A stretch of 64,000 nucleotides of DNA from Burkholderia sp. H160 (GTDB taxonomy: Bacteria; Pseudomonadota; Gammaproteobacteria; Burkholderiales; Burkholderiaceae): contig ABYL01000002.1 in assembly GCA_000173575.1 (NCBI GenBank), forward strand, positions 1 through 64,000, given 5' to 3'. Every line of letters starts with the position of its first letter. The first letter of the stretch is position 1. The position numbers and the translations under genes were made by a program. Below, piece after piece: positions 41,894 to 51,147 of the stretch. The notes below the pieces were generated by a model. It saw nothing but the letters and a program-made list of their open reading frames with translations, searched no databases and was not told where the DNA came from.

Positions 41894-42499
41894 ATGGCCA
41901 CGATTCTGCCCATCAGCCGCTACCCGGTCCCGGAGCCGGGCGAGTGGCCCGAAGACATCCGCGCCCGCATTCTCGAAGTGCAGGAGAAAGCGGGTTTCGT
42001 TCCTAATGTGTTCCTGACGCTCGCGCATCGGCCCGACGAATTCCGCGCGTTCTTCGCCTATCACGACGCGTTGATGCTGAAGGAGGGCGGCCTCACGAAA
42101 GGCGAGCGCGAGATGATCGTGGTCGCGACGAGCGCGGTCAATGATTGTCTTTACTGCGTGGTCGCGCACGGCGCGATTCTGCGCATCTACGAAAAAGCGC
42201 CGCTGCTCGCCGACCAGCTCGCGGTCAATCATCGCAAGGCCGACATCACAGGGCGCCAGAAGGCGATGCTCGATTTCGCGCTGAAGGTATGCCGCGCGTC
42301 GGGCACGGTTGACGAAGACGATTTCCGGACACTGCGCGGCCACGGCTTCACCGACGAAGACATCTGGGACATTGCCGCAATCACCGCGTTCTTCGGGCTG
42401 TCGAACCGGATGGCGAATGTGATCTCGATGCGTCCGAACGACGAGTTCTATCTGATGGGACGTGTGCCGAAAGCTGCAGCGGATGCGCCGAAGCAATAG
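41894..42499 (+). CDS. AhpD-like peroxidase-related protein (carboxymuconolactone decarboxylase fold)
   Basis: A 201-aa cytosolic protein of the uncharacterised peroxidase-related family. The redox pair is CLYC in SAVNDCLYCVVAHG, followed by the histidine four residues on, as in AhpD. N-terminal and C-terminal extensions (PEPGEWPEDIRARI; RPNDEFYLMGRVP) are standard for the family. GGAGA precedes the ATG at 41894. It probably reduces alkylhydroperoxides with a lipoyl or thiol donor. A 30-bp exact copy of part of this gene recurs at 56937. Confidence 0.88.
   Translation: MATILPISRYPVPEPGEWPEDIRARILEVQEKAGFVPNVFLTLAHRPDEFRAFFAYHDALMLKEGGLTKGEREMIVVATSAVNDCLYCVVAHGAILRIYEKAPLLADQLAVNHRKADITGRQKAMLDFALKVCRASGTVDEDDFRTLRGHGFTDEDIWDIAAITAFFGLSNRMANVISMRPNDEFYLMGRVPKAAADAPKQ
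42266..42295 (+). repeat. 30-bp segment repeated exactly at 56937-56966
   Basis: This in-gene segment, ATGCTCGATTTCGCGCTGAA and its continuation through 42295, recurs without mismatch 14.7 kb away. See the entry at 56937. Confidence 0.9.
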
Positions 42500-42703
42500 C
42501 TGCAACTGAAATTGCTTAGGAACGTCGATTTGCAGGTTCGGCGCTCGGCCGGTCAGATCGGACGAGCCAGCTTTAACACGGGCGAACGCCGATCCTATGG
42601 CAGCTTGTTGCGGGCGATGCGCGGTGCCGCAACCGATGAACCATGATGCCGCGCATCGCTCGCCGAGTTCCGAACGCCGGTCAGGCACCGTACGTCCCGT
42701 CGT

Positions 42704-43252
42704 TTAACTTTGCCGGCTCTGCGTCGGGGCCAGCATACGCTTAACGACCAGCGCCAGCGGAACGGTGAAGACGAAATGCGACATGAATCCACCAACGATC
42801 ACGTTAGGATCGAAATAATTCGGGTGGTTGGTCGAAGCAATCATGATCATCGCGTGCATCACGATCCAGGCAATCATCGCGTAAAACAGCGCAACGAAGG
42901 TGGCTTCATAGCCTCGCCGGCGGAAGTACGGCCAGACGACGGCGAACAGGACGCCCCACGAAAGCGCGAAGACAAAATGGATAGCAGTTCCAAGGAAGTA
43001 CGCCCAGACGCCCAGTTCATCCTGGACGGCTTTGCCGAAGACAAGGCCCGTTGCGTTTCTTGGAATGCCGGCGAGCGGCATCAGATGCTGCGCCCCTACC
43101 CAGACGAGCGCCTCGTAAACCCAGATAAGCAGGGCTCCAGTCAGTCCTCCGGCCAACCCTGCGCGGATCGTCTGCATCATGGCAGGCCGATCCTGTATTG
43201 AGGCGGACCCGATGTTTGCAACGTTGTTGCCCATGCTGGTATTACCGTTCAT
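42704..43252 (-). CDS. YagU-like inner-membrane protein
   Basis: A polytopic protein of about 182 aa (longer if one of several upstream ATG codons, or TTG at 43282, is used). GAGG nine bases before 43252 decides the start weakly. Four hydrophobic segments are visible, including GLTGALLIWVYEALVWVGA and LGTAIHFVFALSWGVLFAVV. Topology and a few motifs recall YagU/DUF1440 proteins, but the match is loose. Function unknown. Confidence 0.7.
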   Translation of the reverse strand: MNGNTSMGNNVANIGSASIQDRPAMMQTIRAGLAGGLTGALLIWVYEALVWVGAQHLMPLAGIPRNATGLVFGKAVQDELGVWAYFLGTAIHFVFALSWGVLFAVVWPYFRRRGYEATFVALFYAMIAWIVMHAMIMIASTNHPNYFDPNVIVGGFMSHFVFTVPLALVVKRMLAPTQSRQS

Positions 43253-43282
43253 ATTCGTCATCCTCATCATCGTGCGAAACAA

Positions 43283-44489
43283 GCTAGTCTTTCTGTCAAT
43301 CTCCGTCTCACCCGCCAGTTTTCACCAGGATCGTCGGGCTTGATTGCCCGGCGAAAGAAACGAAGCTCGTGCCGTGCATGCGGACGCAGTGCCCACTGAT
43401 GGGCCGTCCCCCTGACGTCTGGGCTGTTGCCAGCCTCCGGTCCGCGTCCCGCACAGGCGCAAAGATATCGTCGCGCCGGTCCGCCCTGACAGCGAGGGTA
43501 AACGTGGAAGGGCCGGAGTTTCTGCTTGTCACGGGCGTCGGAAGATTAGCTTTGTTCGTGAGCCGGAGGCGGCAAGACGACTGTCCGGCAAGGTTCCGGC
43601 GGTCGGCGCGGTTCTTACTCCGCAGCGGGGCACAACCCGTCCTTCATCGGTGGGCCATAAACAGAACAGATGCCTCGATAGGCGTCTCGCAAGGCCGCCT
43701 GTGTGTTTCCACGAACGACTGACGCAGCCACCATTTTTCTTGCCACGACAGAAGAACCGCGCAAGATGAGTGGAGGACCGGTTAAGTAGGCACACCATGT
43801 CTGCGGGTTAGTCCTTGCGAGTCAACTCATAAGCTCGTTGAATCCTTCATTGTGCTTTCGATGACCTGTCGCGAAGAAGTAGGCTCGCCGTTTTCAGTGA
43901 CACTGCGTTCGCTATTCTTTTGCCCAATGCCCGAAACAGGTGTGACGCGAACGAATGCTGAGAAATGTCGATGAGAGTCTCCCGGTGTAACGTGTTGCGA
44001 AGTCATATATCTGTAATCTATTTTTTTTATTGCCATGCGATCGAGCGAAGCCGCGTAGATCGACTCATCGATCCATTGCTCCTTCAGACGGTACCTTGTC
44101 CCGCTTGAGCTTTGCGGGTCACAAAGCGGAACACCTGCCAGATCGGCCACTCGTCCAGGCGCGAAGTGGACCGTCTCCTTTACGGTTAACCCGAATTAGC
44201 TTTCCCTATTCCAGCTGCTTACCGTGACGGCGAATCGTCTGGTTCACTCGGGACGATTCCGTCAAGCGCGAGTTTCCGCCAAACGCGCTCGAGTGCTTTG
44301 CAAGAGTGGCGGCTGCCTCTAAAGAGAAAAACTATGAGTGGCAATACGGGCGTCGATTAAAGACGATTGTTGTCAAGGTGTGGGGTCTGGTGTGCGGTAG
44401 GACTGTACTGAACCTGGGATCACAGCGCACGCTGACGCGTTCAGACCAGTATCGGTTCAACGAGAATTCGACAATATGGGGAAGTGACG
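43283..44489. other. Gene-poor 1.2-kb region
   Basis: No supportable gene on either strand. GC falls towards 44000, with an eight-T run near 44020. Translations are irregular, with codon use unlike the surroundings, suggesting decayed or foreign DNA. The last 200 bp should contain the porin promoter. No repeats or hairpins with T-runs were found. Confidence 0.4.
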
Positions 44490-45614
44490 ATGTCTATAAA
44501 TAGAGGATTCCTTCGCTTTTCGGCAATCTGCGCGGCGATCATCGTCAGCGCGCCGGCGATGGCGCAATCGTCAGTGACGCTCTATGGCGTGCTGGACGTG
44601 TTCGCGGGGTATCAGAATACGAAGGTCAGCGGCAAGACCACTACGCTTGCTGTGCTCGGTAACAACGGCGAAATGACAAGCCGCTGGGGCTTGCGCGGCA
44701 CGGAAGATCTCGGCGGCGGATATCACGTGAACTTCGCGCTCGAAAATGGTTTTGATCCGGGCACGGGCAAGGTGCAGAACAGCTTTCGCTTCTTCGATCG
44801 TCAGGCGTGGGTCGGCGTCAGCGGCGGGTTCGGCGAGCTGCGCTTAGGCCGCCAGAACTCGCCGATGTTTGCCTATAGCGGCAACATGGACGCCTTCAGC
44901 GCGGCAACCTACGCCTCGGGCTTCAACAACTTTTCGAACTGGCAGGCGCGCGTCGATAATGACATTGCCTGGATCTCGCCGAAGTTCGCGGGAACACAGG
45001 TCGAGCTGCACTATTCGGTTGGCGGTCAACCGGGGACGCTTGCGGGCAACGCCGTTTATCAGGCCGGTGTGCAAACCGCTCAGGGCCCGGTGTATTTCGC
45101 ACTTGCCTATCTGAACGCGGCAAACGCCACCGTGTCCAATCGCGTGCAGGAATTCATGGCGGGCGGCAATGTTGACTACGGGTGGGGGCGCATCTACCTC
45201 GGCTATTTCCGTGCCAACGCTGTCATTTCCGCAACGACCGGTAACGCGCTCAGTAACCCTGCCGGCAAATACGACCCTGCTGTCGGGCCGGTGGGCAATA
45301 CGCCTGGCGACTGGCATAGCACGTATTCGCTTTCGGCTGACTACCGGTTCTCGCCGTTCTTCAGCGTGGGCGCCGGCGCCGCGTACACCAAGGACAGCAC
45401 GCACCTCGGCAACGATGCCTTCCAATATGGCGCGATAGCCAACTACGATCTCTCGAAGGCCACGCGCCTCTACGGCACGATTTCCGAGCTGAAGAACTAT
45501 GGCACCGCGCAGTTCAAGATGGCGGGCGCCAGTATCACGACGGGCTCGTTCCTGACGCCGGGACCCGGCCAGAGCCAATTCGGCGTGCAGTTCGGCATCC
45601 GGCATCTGTTCTAG
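44490..45614 (+). CDS. Gram-negative porin (Burkholderia OmpC-like)
   Basis: A 374-aa outer-membrane porin. The signal peptide ends APAMA and the mature protein begins QSSVTLYGVLDVF. Standard landmarks follow: SRWGLRGTEDLGGGYHVNFALE, FGELRLGRQNSPMF and the C-terminal GIRHLF. The ATG at 44490 follows GGGGAAG; a GTG two codons earlier is in phase. It is convergent with a tannase-like esterase and near a Liv-type transporter, so it may admit aromatic esters or acids. A T-less 8-bp hairpin follows at 45632-45654. Confidence 0.92.
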   Translation: MSINRGFLRFSAICAAIIVSAPAMAQSSVTLYGVLDVFAGYQNTKVSGKTTTLAVLGNNGEMTSRWGLRGTEDLGGGYHVNFALENGFDPGTGKVQNSFRFFDRQAWVGVSGGFGELRLGRQNSPMFAYSGNMDAFSAATYASGFNNFSNWQARVDNDIAWISPKFAGTQVELHYSVGGQPGTLAGNAVYQAGVQTAQGPVYFALAYLNAANATVSNRVQEFMAGGNVDYGWGRIYLGYFRANAVISATTGNALSNPAGKYDPAVGPVGNTPGDWHSTYSLSADYRFSPFFSVGAGAAYTKDSTHLGNDAFQYGAIANYDLSKATRLYGTISELKNYGTAQFKMAGASITTGSFLTPGPGQSQFGVQFGIRHLF

Positions 45615-45847
45615 TGTTCCAAAGGTCTGAGGCGCACCGCAAGCGCCGGTGCGCTGACTCTCCTGGCGCGTCCGGGGTGGGCGGTCTGCCTGTCATCTCC
45701 GCAAGGCGATCGGCCGCCCATCAGCAGCTAGTGGTGCAACTGCCAAGCCATGGGCGCCGATCGCTCGAAGTACTGATTCCCGCCAGATCTGGCGAGAATC
45801 GGATTGCCCGCTAAGAGTCATCGTGCCAATACGATGATGGGGCGCGC

Positions 45848-47455
45848 TTATTTGCAGATGTAGTTACCGGCATCGGTGGAACTGCCCTTGCCCGTCCACA
45901 CTGCGGCCTGCGGATAGGGGCACAGCGGTCGGGTAAGGTCGGGCACGCCGTTGGTAAGATGCGCTGCGACAATCTGATTAGGCGCTTCTCCGCGTTCAAC
46001 CCATTTCTGCATCACACTGAGCAGACCAACACCCAGATTCTGGCCGTTGACCGTATCCGTGCCGGGGCCACCGCCGCAGTGCTGCATGCCCGCGATCATG
46101 TACAGGCGTGCGTAGCTATTCCTCTCTGTGAGATTGGAGCGGGGAACAATCGACTCGTAATAGTTCAGCGTATGAAGCGGCGCGATGTTGTGATCCTTCC
46201 ATCCGTGGTACATGATGATCTTGCCGTGCTGATGGAACTTCGTCAGATTTGGATCGGTAGAGTCCAGCAACCGGGCCCAGCGCGCATCATTTGCATAAAT
46301 GGTAGCCATCGTCTCCGCACTTTCCATGTTGAAAGTCGGGTCGGTGTAATACCACATGGGGTTATTGAATACGAAGTACCGGAAATAATTGACTGGCGGG
46401 TTGTTGTTTTGAGTGATATGGCCCGCCCATTGGTCTTCACTACCGGGCATGTACGGGGGCCATACCTGCGCGCCCGTCGTCGGGTCCTTGAATCCCGCGT
46501 AGATCTTCTTCACGGCCGTCACCTGATCGGCGGTCAGGCAAGCGGTTGAATCGGTGCCTGCCGGACACTGAATAGTGGCGGGATCGAACGTGCACTGTCT
46601 GGGATCGTTGATGATGTCATCGACCGCATCGCAAGCACTGAGCACCGCAGCGTGGAGTGCCGGTAGTTTGGTGATAAGAGCCCGCGGATTCGTATACGTG
46701 CTGGACACCCACGACGGGAATACCTCACCCGGCCACATCAGCGTGTAGCCGGAAGCCGGTGCGCCCGCAATGATGCCATCGAAATCGTCCGGATAGCGCT
46801 GCGCCTCCGATAGGGCCTCAGCGCCGCCGGTCGAGCAACCGCTGAAGTACGAGTAGTTGGCGTTCTTTCCGTAAAATGCCTGCACGATCTCTTTGCCAAC
46901 TTCCGTCGTCACGTGATAGGCGCGGTGGGCGAAGTCCTCCACCTGCTCCGGCACCCCCTTGTAGGTGACGAGAGCAAAGCTCGAGTCTTTGGACTGATGA
47001 CCCGTATCGCTGGTGGCCGTCGCAAAGCCCAATCCGACGGGAGCCGCCATGTTGTTCAATCCCAGGCTGCCCGCGGTGCCACCATTCCCGGTGACGTCGA
47101 ATCTCCCATTCCAGTTCGAAACCGGTAGCCAATATTCGGAAATGATGTTGGATACTGGCGTCGGCTTGATGGCGACGCGTACCCGGCAGACCGCCGCCGG
47201 TATGTCTCCGGTGAAATGCCCGAGCTCGGTGCCATCGACCGTCGAGTACGTGCCGGTGATGCTATTGACACCAGCCGGACGAACTTCCGCTTCCAGAACT
47301 GTTGTGTCTGGAAGCGCGAGCTTTTTCAAACTGAAGCAGTCTGCTGCATTCGCGCTGCTGCTTGCAAGGGCGCCTCCTACCGCCATTGCTGACGCGATTG
47401 CTGCGACGACGCATCGTGGCTGCCACGTTGGCTTCATATCGGTGCTTTGTCTCAT
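45848..47455 (-). CDS. Tannase / feruloyl esterase family protein
   Basis: A 535-aa exported serine esterase. The signal peptide ends ANAADC. The nucleophile is Ser208 in YFSGCSTGGAEALS, with the adjacent Cys207. A late histidine is followed by cysteine in AGMQHCGGG, giving the CS-D-HC arrangement of this family. Cysteine-rich lid segments are present (DPRQCTFDPATIQC). It hydrolyses esters of hydroxycinnamic or gallic acids, or similar (MHETase belongs here), outside the cytoplasm. AGGA precedes the ATG at 47455. It lies between a porin and a Liv-type importer, a plausible uptake chain for the released acid. Confidence 0.9.
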   Translation of the reverse strand: MRQSTDMKPTWQPRCVVAAIASAMAVGGALASSSANAADCFSLKKLALPDTTVLEAEVRPAGVNSITGTYSTVDGTELGHFTGDIPAAVCRVRVAIKPTPVSNIISEYWLPVSNWNGRFDVTGNGGTAGSLGLNNMAAPVGLGFATATSDTGHQSKDSSFALVTYKGVPEQVEDFAHRAYHVTTEVGKEIVQAFYGKNANYSYFSGCSTGGAEALSEAQRYPDDFDGIIAGAPASGYTLMWPGEVFPSWVSSTYTNPRALITKLPALHAAVLSACDAVDDIINDPRQCTFDPATIQCPAGTDSTACLTADQVTAVKKIYAGFKDPTTGAQVWPPYMPGSEDQWAGHITQNNNPPVNYFRYFVFNNPMWYYTDPTFNMESAETMATIYANDARWARLLDSTDPNLTKFHQHGKIIMYHGWKDHNIAPLHTLNYYESIVPRSNLTERNSYARLYMIAGMQHCGGGPGTDTVNGQNLGVGLLSVMQKWVERGEAPNQIVAAHLTNGVPDLTRPLCPYPQAAVWTGKGSSTDAGNYICK

Positions 47456-47682
47456 TTGTAGTTATCCTGAGGATCCGACGCACGAAAGTGCCCCGGCCTG
47501 GTAAACGATAGTTAGCGCAACTCCTCAAAGGCCATGCTATTAACCACGATATCGCTTGCGTTTTATTTATCGGCCATTCGCCGCACGAAATGCCTCGTCG
47601 CGAGAGAGGAATGACACTTCTCTTTTGACTATCGCATGCCATGCAATATAAGGCGGACGATGTTTGACCATTGGCGCGTTCC

Positions 47683-48108
47683 TCACGGTACCGCGACTGC
47701 TGCGCTTTCTGATGGCGACATGACCACATTTGACGCGATGATGATCCGAGGTCGCGTTCCACGGTAAGGATGCACATAGTGCTGGAGCCATCCGGGGAAC
47801 ACGACGAGCATTCCGCTGCGAGGACGAATCATGAACGTCGATCCGGACTCTAACCCATTGTTTGCGGTGACGGTCGAATGCGTGGCACCCACCTGATTGA
47901 TGATCATCCGGGTGACGTGGCGATAGCATTGTTCCGTTCGACTCGCAATGTTGGGTGGTGAGTGCCAGCCGCCGACGTTCGCGCGCCGCACGCCCGGCGA
48001 CGCGGATGATTCCGCTTGCAGGCGCTCAGTCAACTCCAGGTTGACCTCTTTCATTCCTGACATGTCGTAGACGAAGATAGGCGTGCCGAATAGCGAGAAG
48101 TTATCCAC
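47683..48108 (-). pseudogene. 2OG-Fe(II) oxygenase (TIGR02466-like) with missing core
   Basis: The 141-residue frame opens TPIFVYDMSGMKEVN and then GVRRANVGGWHSPPN, the N-terminal landmarks of a putative 2OG-Fe(II) oxygenase family. It closes with the family's C-terminal SGMLVVFPGWLQHYVHPYRG and RIIIASN. The intervening ~50 residues that carry the HxD iron ligands and the SGVYY-type strand are absent. The product could not bind iron normally. The start would be GTG at 48108 with no good ribosome site. Best read as an internally deleted remnant. Confidence 0.55.
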
Positions 48109-48413
48109 GGCGTTTTGGCTCCGGTCTAACGCAAGATCGCGTCGCGAAGTATTAGCCTATGACAATCTCCGGCTTTTTTAATCCCACTCACAGAGTGTCG
48201 CCGTTTTGACCAGTGAGATCGCGCTCAGCTGAACGCCGCAAAGCACCGCGCGGTGCTCGTCCCGACCACGTCCTTTTTGTCGACCTGCCGTCGCAACCAT
48301 CGACCCTCTTCGGGATATCACCCATATAAGGCCAGGATATGGCTCCCAGAAGAAAACAATAGTGTCGCCGATCGGGCACGAATCCTACACTCACCAAAAT
48401 CCCAGAATGTGTT

Positions 48414-48431
48414 ACGCACTGCGCAGTGCGT
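48414..48431. promoter_or_regulatory. Perfect 18-bp palindrome upstream of the LVIVD-liv operon
   Basis: ACGCACTGCGCAGTGCGT is fully symmetric with no spacer. It lies 224 bp before the LVIVD gene in an otherwise empty 546-bp gap (48109-48654). Length and position suit an operator for a dimeric regulator; no regulator gene is adjacent. Confidence 0.55.
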
Positions 48432-48654
48432 CGAACAGTTCGCGCAGTTCGTTTCGGCGTCGTGGCGCGTCTTCGTTGATCAAGATCACATACGGAGTGG
48501 CGGGGCTTCGTTCTTGATCCGACACATCCATCTGGTATGGATTGCGGTTTGTTATCCGGCCAGTTCAGCAGGTCTGTACGAAAGAACCTGACGCCCCTGG
48601 GTAGTTTGCAAGCATAGTCAAATTGGGAAGCAGCGAAGGCAACCGGAGACAGAC

Positions 48655-49902
48655 TTGACACACTTCAGACCCGACGCAGCCAGGAACATCAGCTTCGTCG
48701 CCCACAGCGACATCGGCGGACGCGGTGATGGCGTGCAGATCATGGTTCACAGAGGCTACGCCTATGTGGGCCACGGCTTCTCGAACGGCATCTCCGTCAT
48801 CGATGTGCGTGACCCGCGCGAACCGAAGACGGTGAACTTCATTGCTTGTCCACCCGGCACGCGCGCGCTGCACCTGCAGACGCATGAGGACTTGTTGCTC
48901 TGCGTCAACGCGCCAAGCGTGTGGACGATGGAAGAGTTCCAGAAGGACGAAAAGACCTATTTCGGCGCGTCGCCTGCGGACAGCCTCAAGCGACAAATGG
49001 GCAAGTTCACTCCTGGCATGCGGGTCTTCGACATCAGTAAGCCCGAGCAACCGCGGGAGATCGGCTTCATGCCCGTGCATGGGATTGGTCCGCACCGCAT
49101 CTGGTACGTCGGCGGGCGCTATGCCTACGCATCGATCCATTTCGCCGATTTCAGCGACCACATCTTCTCCGTGATCGACCTGAACGACATCACCCGCCCG
49201 GAGGTCGTCGGGCGTTGGTGGATCCCGGGCATGTGGACAGGTGGCGGTGAAACGCCCTCGTGGAAGACCGGCCGGCGCTACGCGCTGCATCACGCGCTCG
49301 TGGCGGGTGACCTCGCGTTCGGCGCATGGCGCGATGGCGGGCTGACGATTCTGGACATCAAGGACAAAACGCAGCCGAAGCTGCTCGCCTATCGCAACAC
49401 CGACCCGCCGTTCGGCGGCATGACGCATTCGCCGCTGCCGCTGATGGATCGCAACCTGCTGGTCGTCGGCGACGAGGCCGTCAACAACAACGGTGTCGGC
49501 GGCCCGAAGTACATCTGGGTCTACGACATTCGCGAGCCCAGCAATCCCGTGAGCATCGCCACGATGCCGCAACCGGCGGAAGCTGACTACTGCGCGAAGG
49601 GCGGCAAGTTTGGCTCGCACAACCTGCATGAAAACCGTCCGGGCGCCTTTCAAAGTTCGCGTCTCGTCTTTGCGACCTACTACAACGCGGGCGTCCGTAC
49701 CTTCGACATCACGAACCCGTTTCGCCCCGAAGAAGTGGGTTACTTCGTTCCGCCGGCACCCCAAAAGATGATGGACCCACGACCGGGAATGCCGCAAGTG
49801 ATCCAGAACGCCGACTGCTACGTCGACAAGGAGGGCTTCATGTACCTCACCGACCCGAACGCGGGCCTGTACATCCTGAAGTACGAAGGACCGATGATCT
49901 GA
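48655..49902 (+). CDS. LVIVD-repeat beta-propeller protein
   Basis: A 415-aa protein built from repeats of the LVIVD type (ISVIDVRDPREPKTV, MRVFDISKPEQPREI, LTILDIKDKTQPKLL, VRTFDITNPFRPEEV), which fold as a beta-propeller. There is no signal peptide. The start is TTG at 48655 with GGAGA seven bases upstream. It heads a run of genes in the same direction leading into a branched-chain-type ABC transporter, 51 bp ahead of the binding-protein gene. Propellers of this type can be lactonase- or isomerase-like or purely binding; no catalytic residues are certain. Confidence 0.82.
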   Translation: MTHFRPDAARNISFVAHSDIGGRGDGVQIMVHRGYAYVGHGFSNGISVIDVRDPREPKTVNFIACPPGTRALHLQTHEDLLLCVNAPSVWTMEEFQKDEKTYFGASPADSLKRQMGKFTPGMRVFDISKPEQPREIGFMPVHGIGPHRIWYVGGRYAYASIHFADFSDHIFSVIDLNDITRPEVVGRWWIPGMWTGGGETPSWKTGRRYALHHALVAGDLAFGAWRDGGLTILDIKDKTQPKLLAYRNTDPPFGGMTHSPLPLMDRNLLVVGDEAVNNNGVGGPKYIWVYDIREPSNPVSIATMPQPAEADYCAKGGKFGSHNLHENRPGAFQSSRLVFATYYNAGVRTFDITNPFRPEEVGYFVPPAPQKMMDPRPGMPQVIQNADCYVDKEGFMYLTDPNAGLYILKYEGPMI

Positions 49903-49953
49903 AGCGCAGCCGGCGCGTTTTCCCTGGCTGACTAAAACGAGGAGACTAGAGCG

Positions 49954-51099
49954 ATGCGATGGATTCAGAAGGCGGTAGGCGCGTTAGCGATCGTTGCAAG
50001 CTTGTCGGTAGCGCATGCGCAGGAATCCGTGTACCTGCCGATGGTTCTGGAACTGACCGGCGCGGGCGCAGTGTCGGGCACAAATTTCCGCGACGGAGCA
50101 ACCCTGGCGATCGACGAGATCAACGCTAAAGGCGGGATCCTCGGCAAGAAGATCACCACCAGTGTGTCGGACACCCAGAGCAATCCGGGGGTCTCGCGCG
50201 CGCAGTTGCAGCGCGCCATCGATGCAAATCCGTACGCGATCCTCGGGCCGATCTTCTCGGGATCGATCAAAGCCGACATGAACCTCACACAGCAGGCCGA
50301 GATCCCGCAATTCGTCGGCGGTGAAGCGGCCGAGTTGACCCAGATGGGCGATCCGTACATCTTCAGGACGGCGTTCGGCCAACAGGTCGCGATGCCCAAG
50401 ATTGCGAACTATCTGGCGGATGACATGAAGGCAAAGACCGTCGCGCTACTCTGGGTCAACAATGACTTCGGCAAGGGCGGGCGTGACGGATTCCTGAAGG
50501 CGACGGCGGCGCGCGGGATCAAGGTGGTTGCCGACGTCTCGACCGAACAGAATCAGGTCGACTTCTCCCCCGATATTCTGAAGGTCAAGAACGCCAAGCC
50601 CGATGCGCTATTCATCTACCTCAATGAAGAAGAGAGCGCCCGCGCGCTGAAGGAGGCGCGCAAGCAGGGCATCCAGATGCCGATCATCGGTGACACCAAC
50701 ATTTTCAGTCAGAAGGTGATCGAACTCTCGGGCGATGCTGCTAATGGCATTCGCGGGCATGTTGGGCTGTCTGCACAGGCACCGATTCCTGCCGTGCAGG
50801 CGTTCAGAGACAAGTTCCAGGCACGTTTCCACTATCTGCCGGACCACAACGGCATCAAGGGCTACATGGCTGTCTACGCGATCAAGTACGCCACGGAGAA
50901 ACAGGGCAAGCTCGACAGCAAGCTTCTCGCGCAGACCATGCATGGTCTGACGATCACGCCCAAGGACGACCCGGATATCCTGATGGAGACCACGTGGGAT
51001 GGCAAGGGCGAGATTGACCGGATCAGCTTCATGGCCGAGGTCGAGAATGGCAAGCCGGTCATCGTGCGGACGCTGCCCAAACTTGGCGGATCGAAGTAG
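49954..51099 (+). CDS. Liv-type ABC transporter substrate-binding protein
   Basis: A 381-aa periplasmic binding protein (type I fold, LivJ/HAAT family). The signal peptide ends SVAHAQ; then YLPMVLELTGAGAVSGTNF and the hinge motif DTQSNPGVSRAQ follow. GAGGAG precedes the ATG. In soil betaproteobacteria such proteins bind branched-chain amino acids or aromatic acids. The neighbouring tannase-like esterase favours an aromatic carboxylate, by inference. Permease and ATPase genes follow, interrupted by one unusual gene. Confidence 0.9.
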   Translation: MRWIQKAVGALAIVASLSVAHAQESVYLPMVLELTGAGAVSGTNFRDGATLAIDEINAKGGILGKKITTSVSDTQSNPGVSRAQLQRAIDANPYAILGPIFSGSIKADMNLTQQAEIPQFVGGEAAELTQMGDPYIFRTAFGQQVAMPKIANYLADDMKAKTVALLWVNNDFGKGGRDGFLKATAARGIKVVADVSTEQNQVDFSPDILKVKNAKPDALFIYLNEEESARALKEARKQGIQMPIIGDTNIFSQKVIELSGDAANGIRGHVGLSAQAPIPAVQAFRDKFQARFHYLPDHNGIKGYMAVYAIKYATEKQGKLDSKLLAQTMHGLTITPKDDPDILMETTWDGKGEIDRISFMAEVENGKPVIVRTLPKLGGSK

Positions 51100-51147
51100 C
51101 ACGCTGCTCGACGAAAATGCCGACCGCTCCTCGCAAGGAACCGCTCC

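Noticed and set aside
43308-43722. Overlapping frames on both strands in the gene-poor region
   Set aside because: Neither translation shows a domain or ribosome site, and both have atypical codon use.
45632-45654. 8-bp GC hairpin after the second porin
   Set aside because: GCGCACCG/CGGTGCGC pairs well but no T-run follows, so an intrinsic terminator is not supported.
48188-48661. 157-codon minus-strand frame across the palindrome upstream of the LVIVD gene
   Set aside because: No ribosome site; overlaps the likely promoter; translation is compositionally random.
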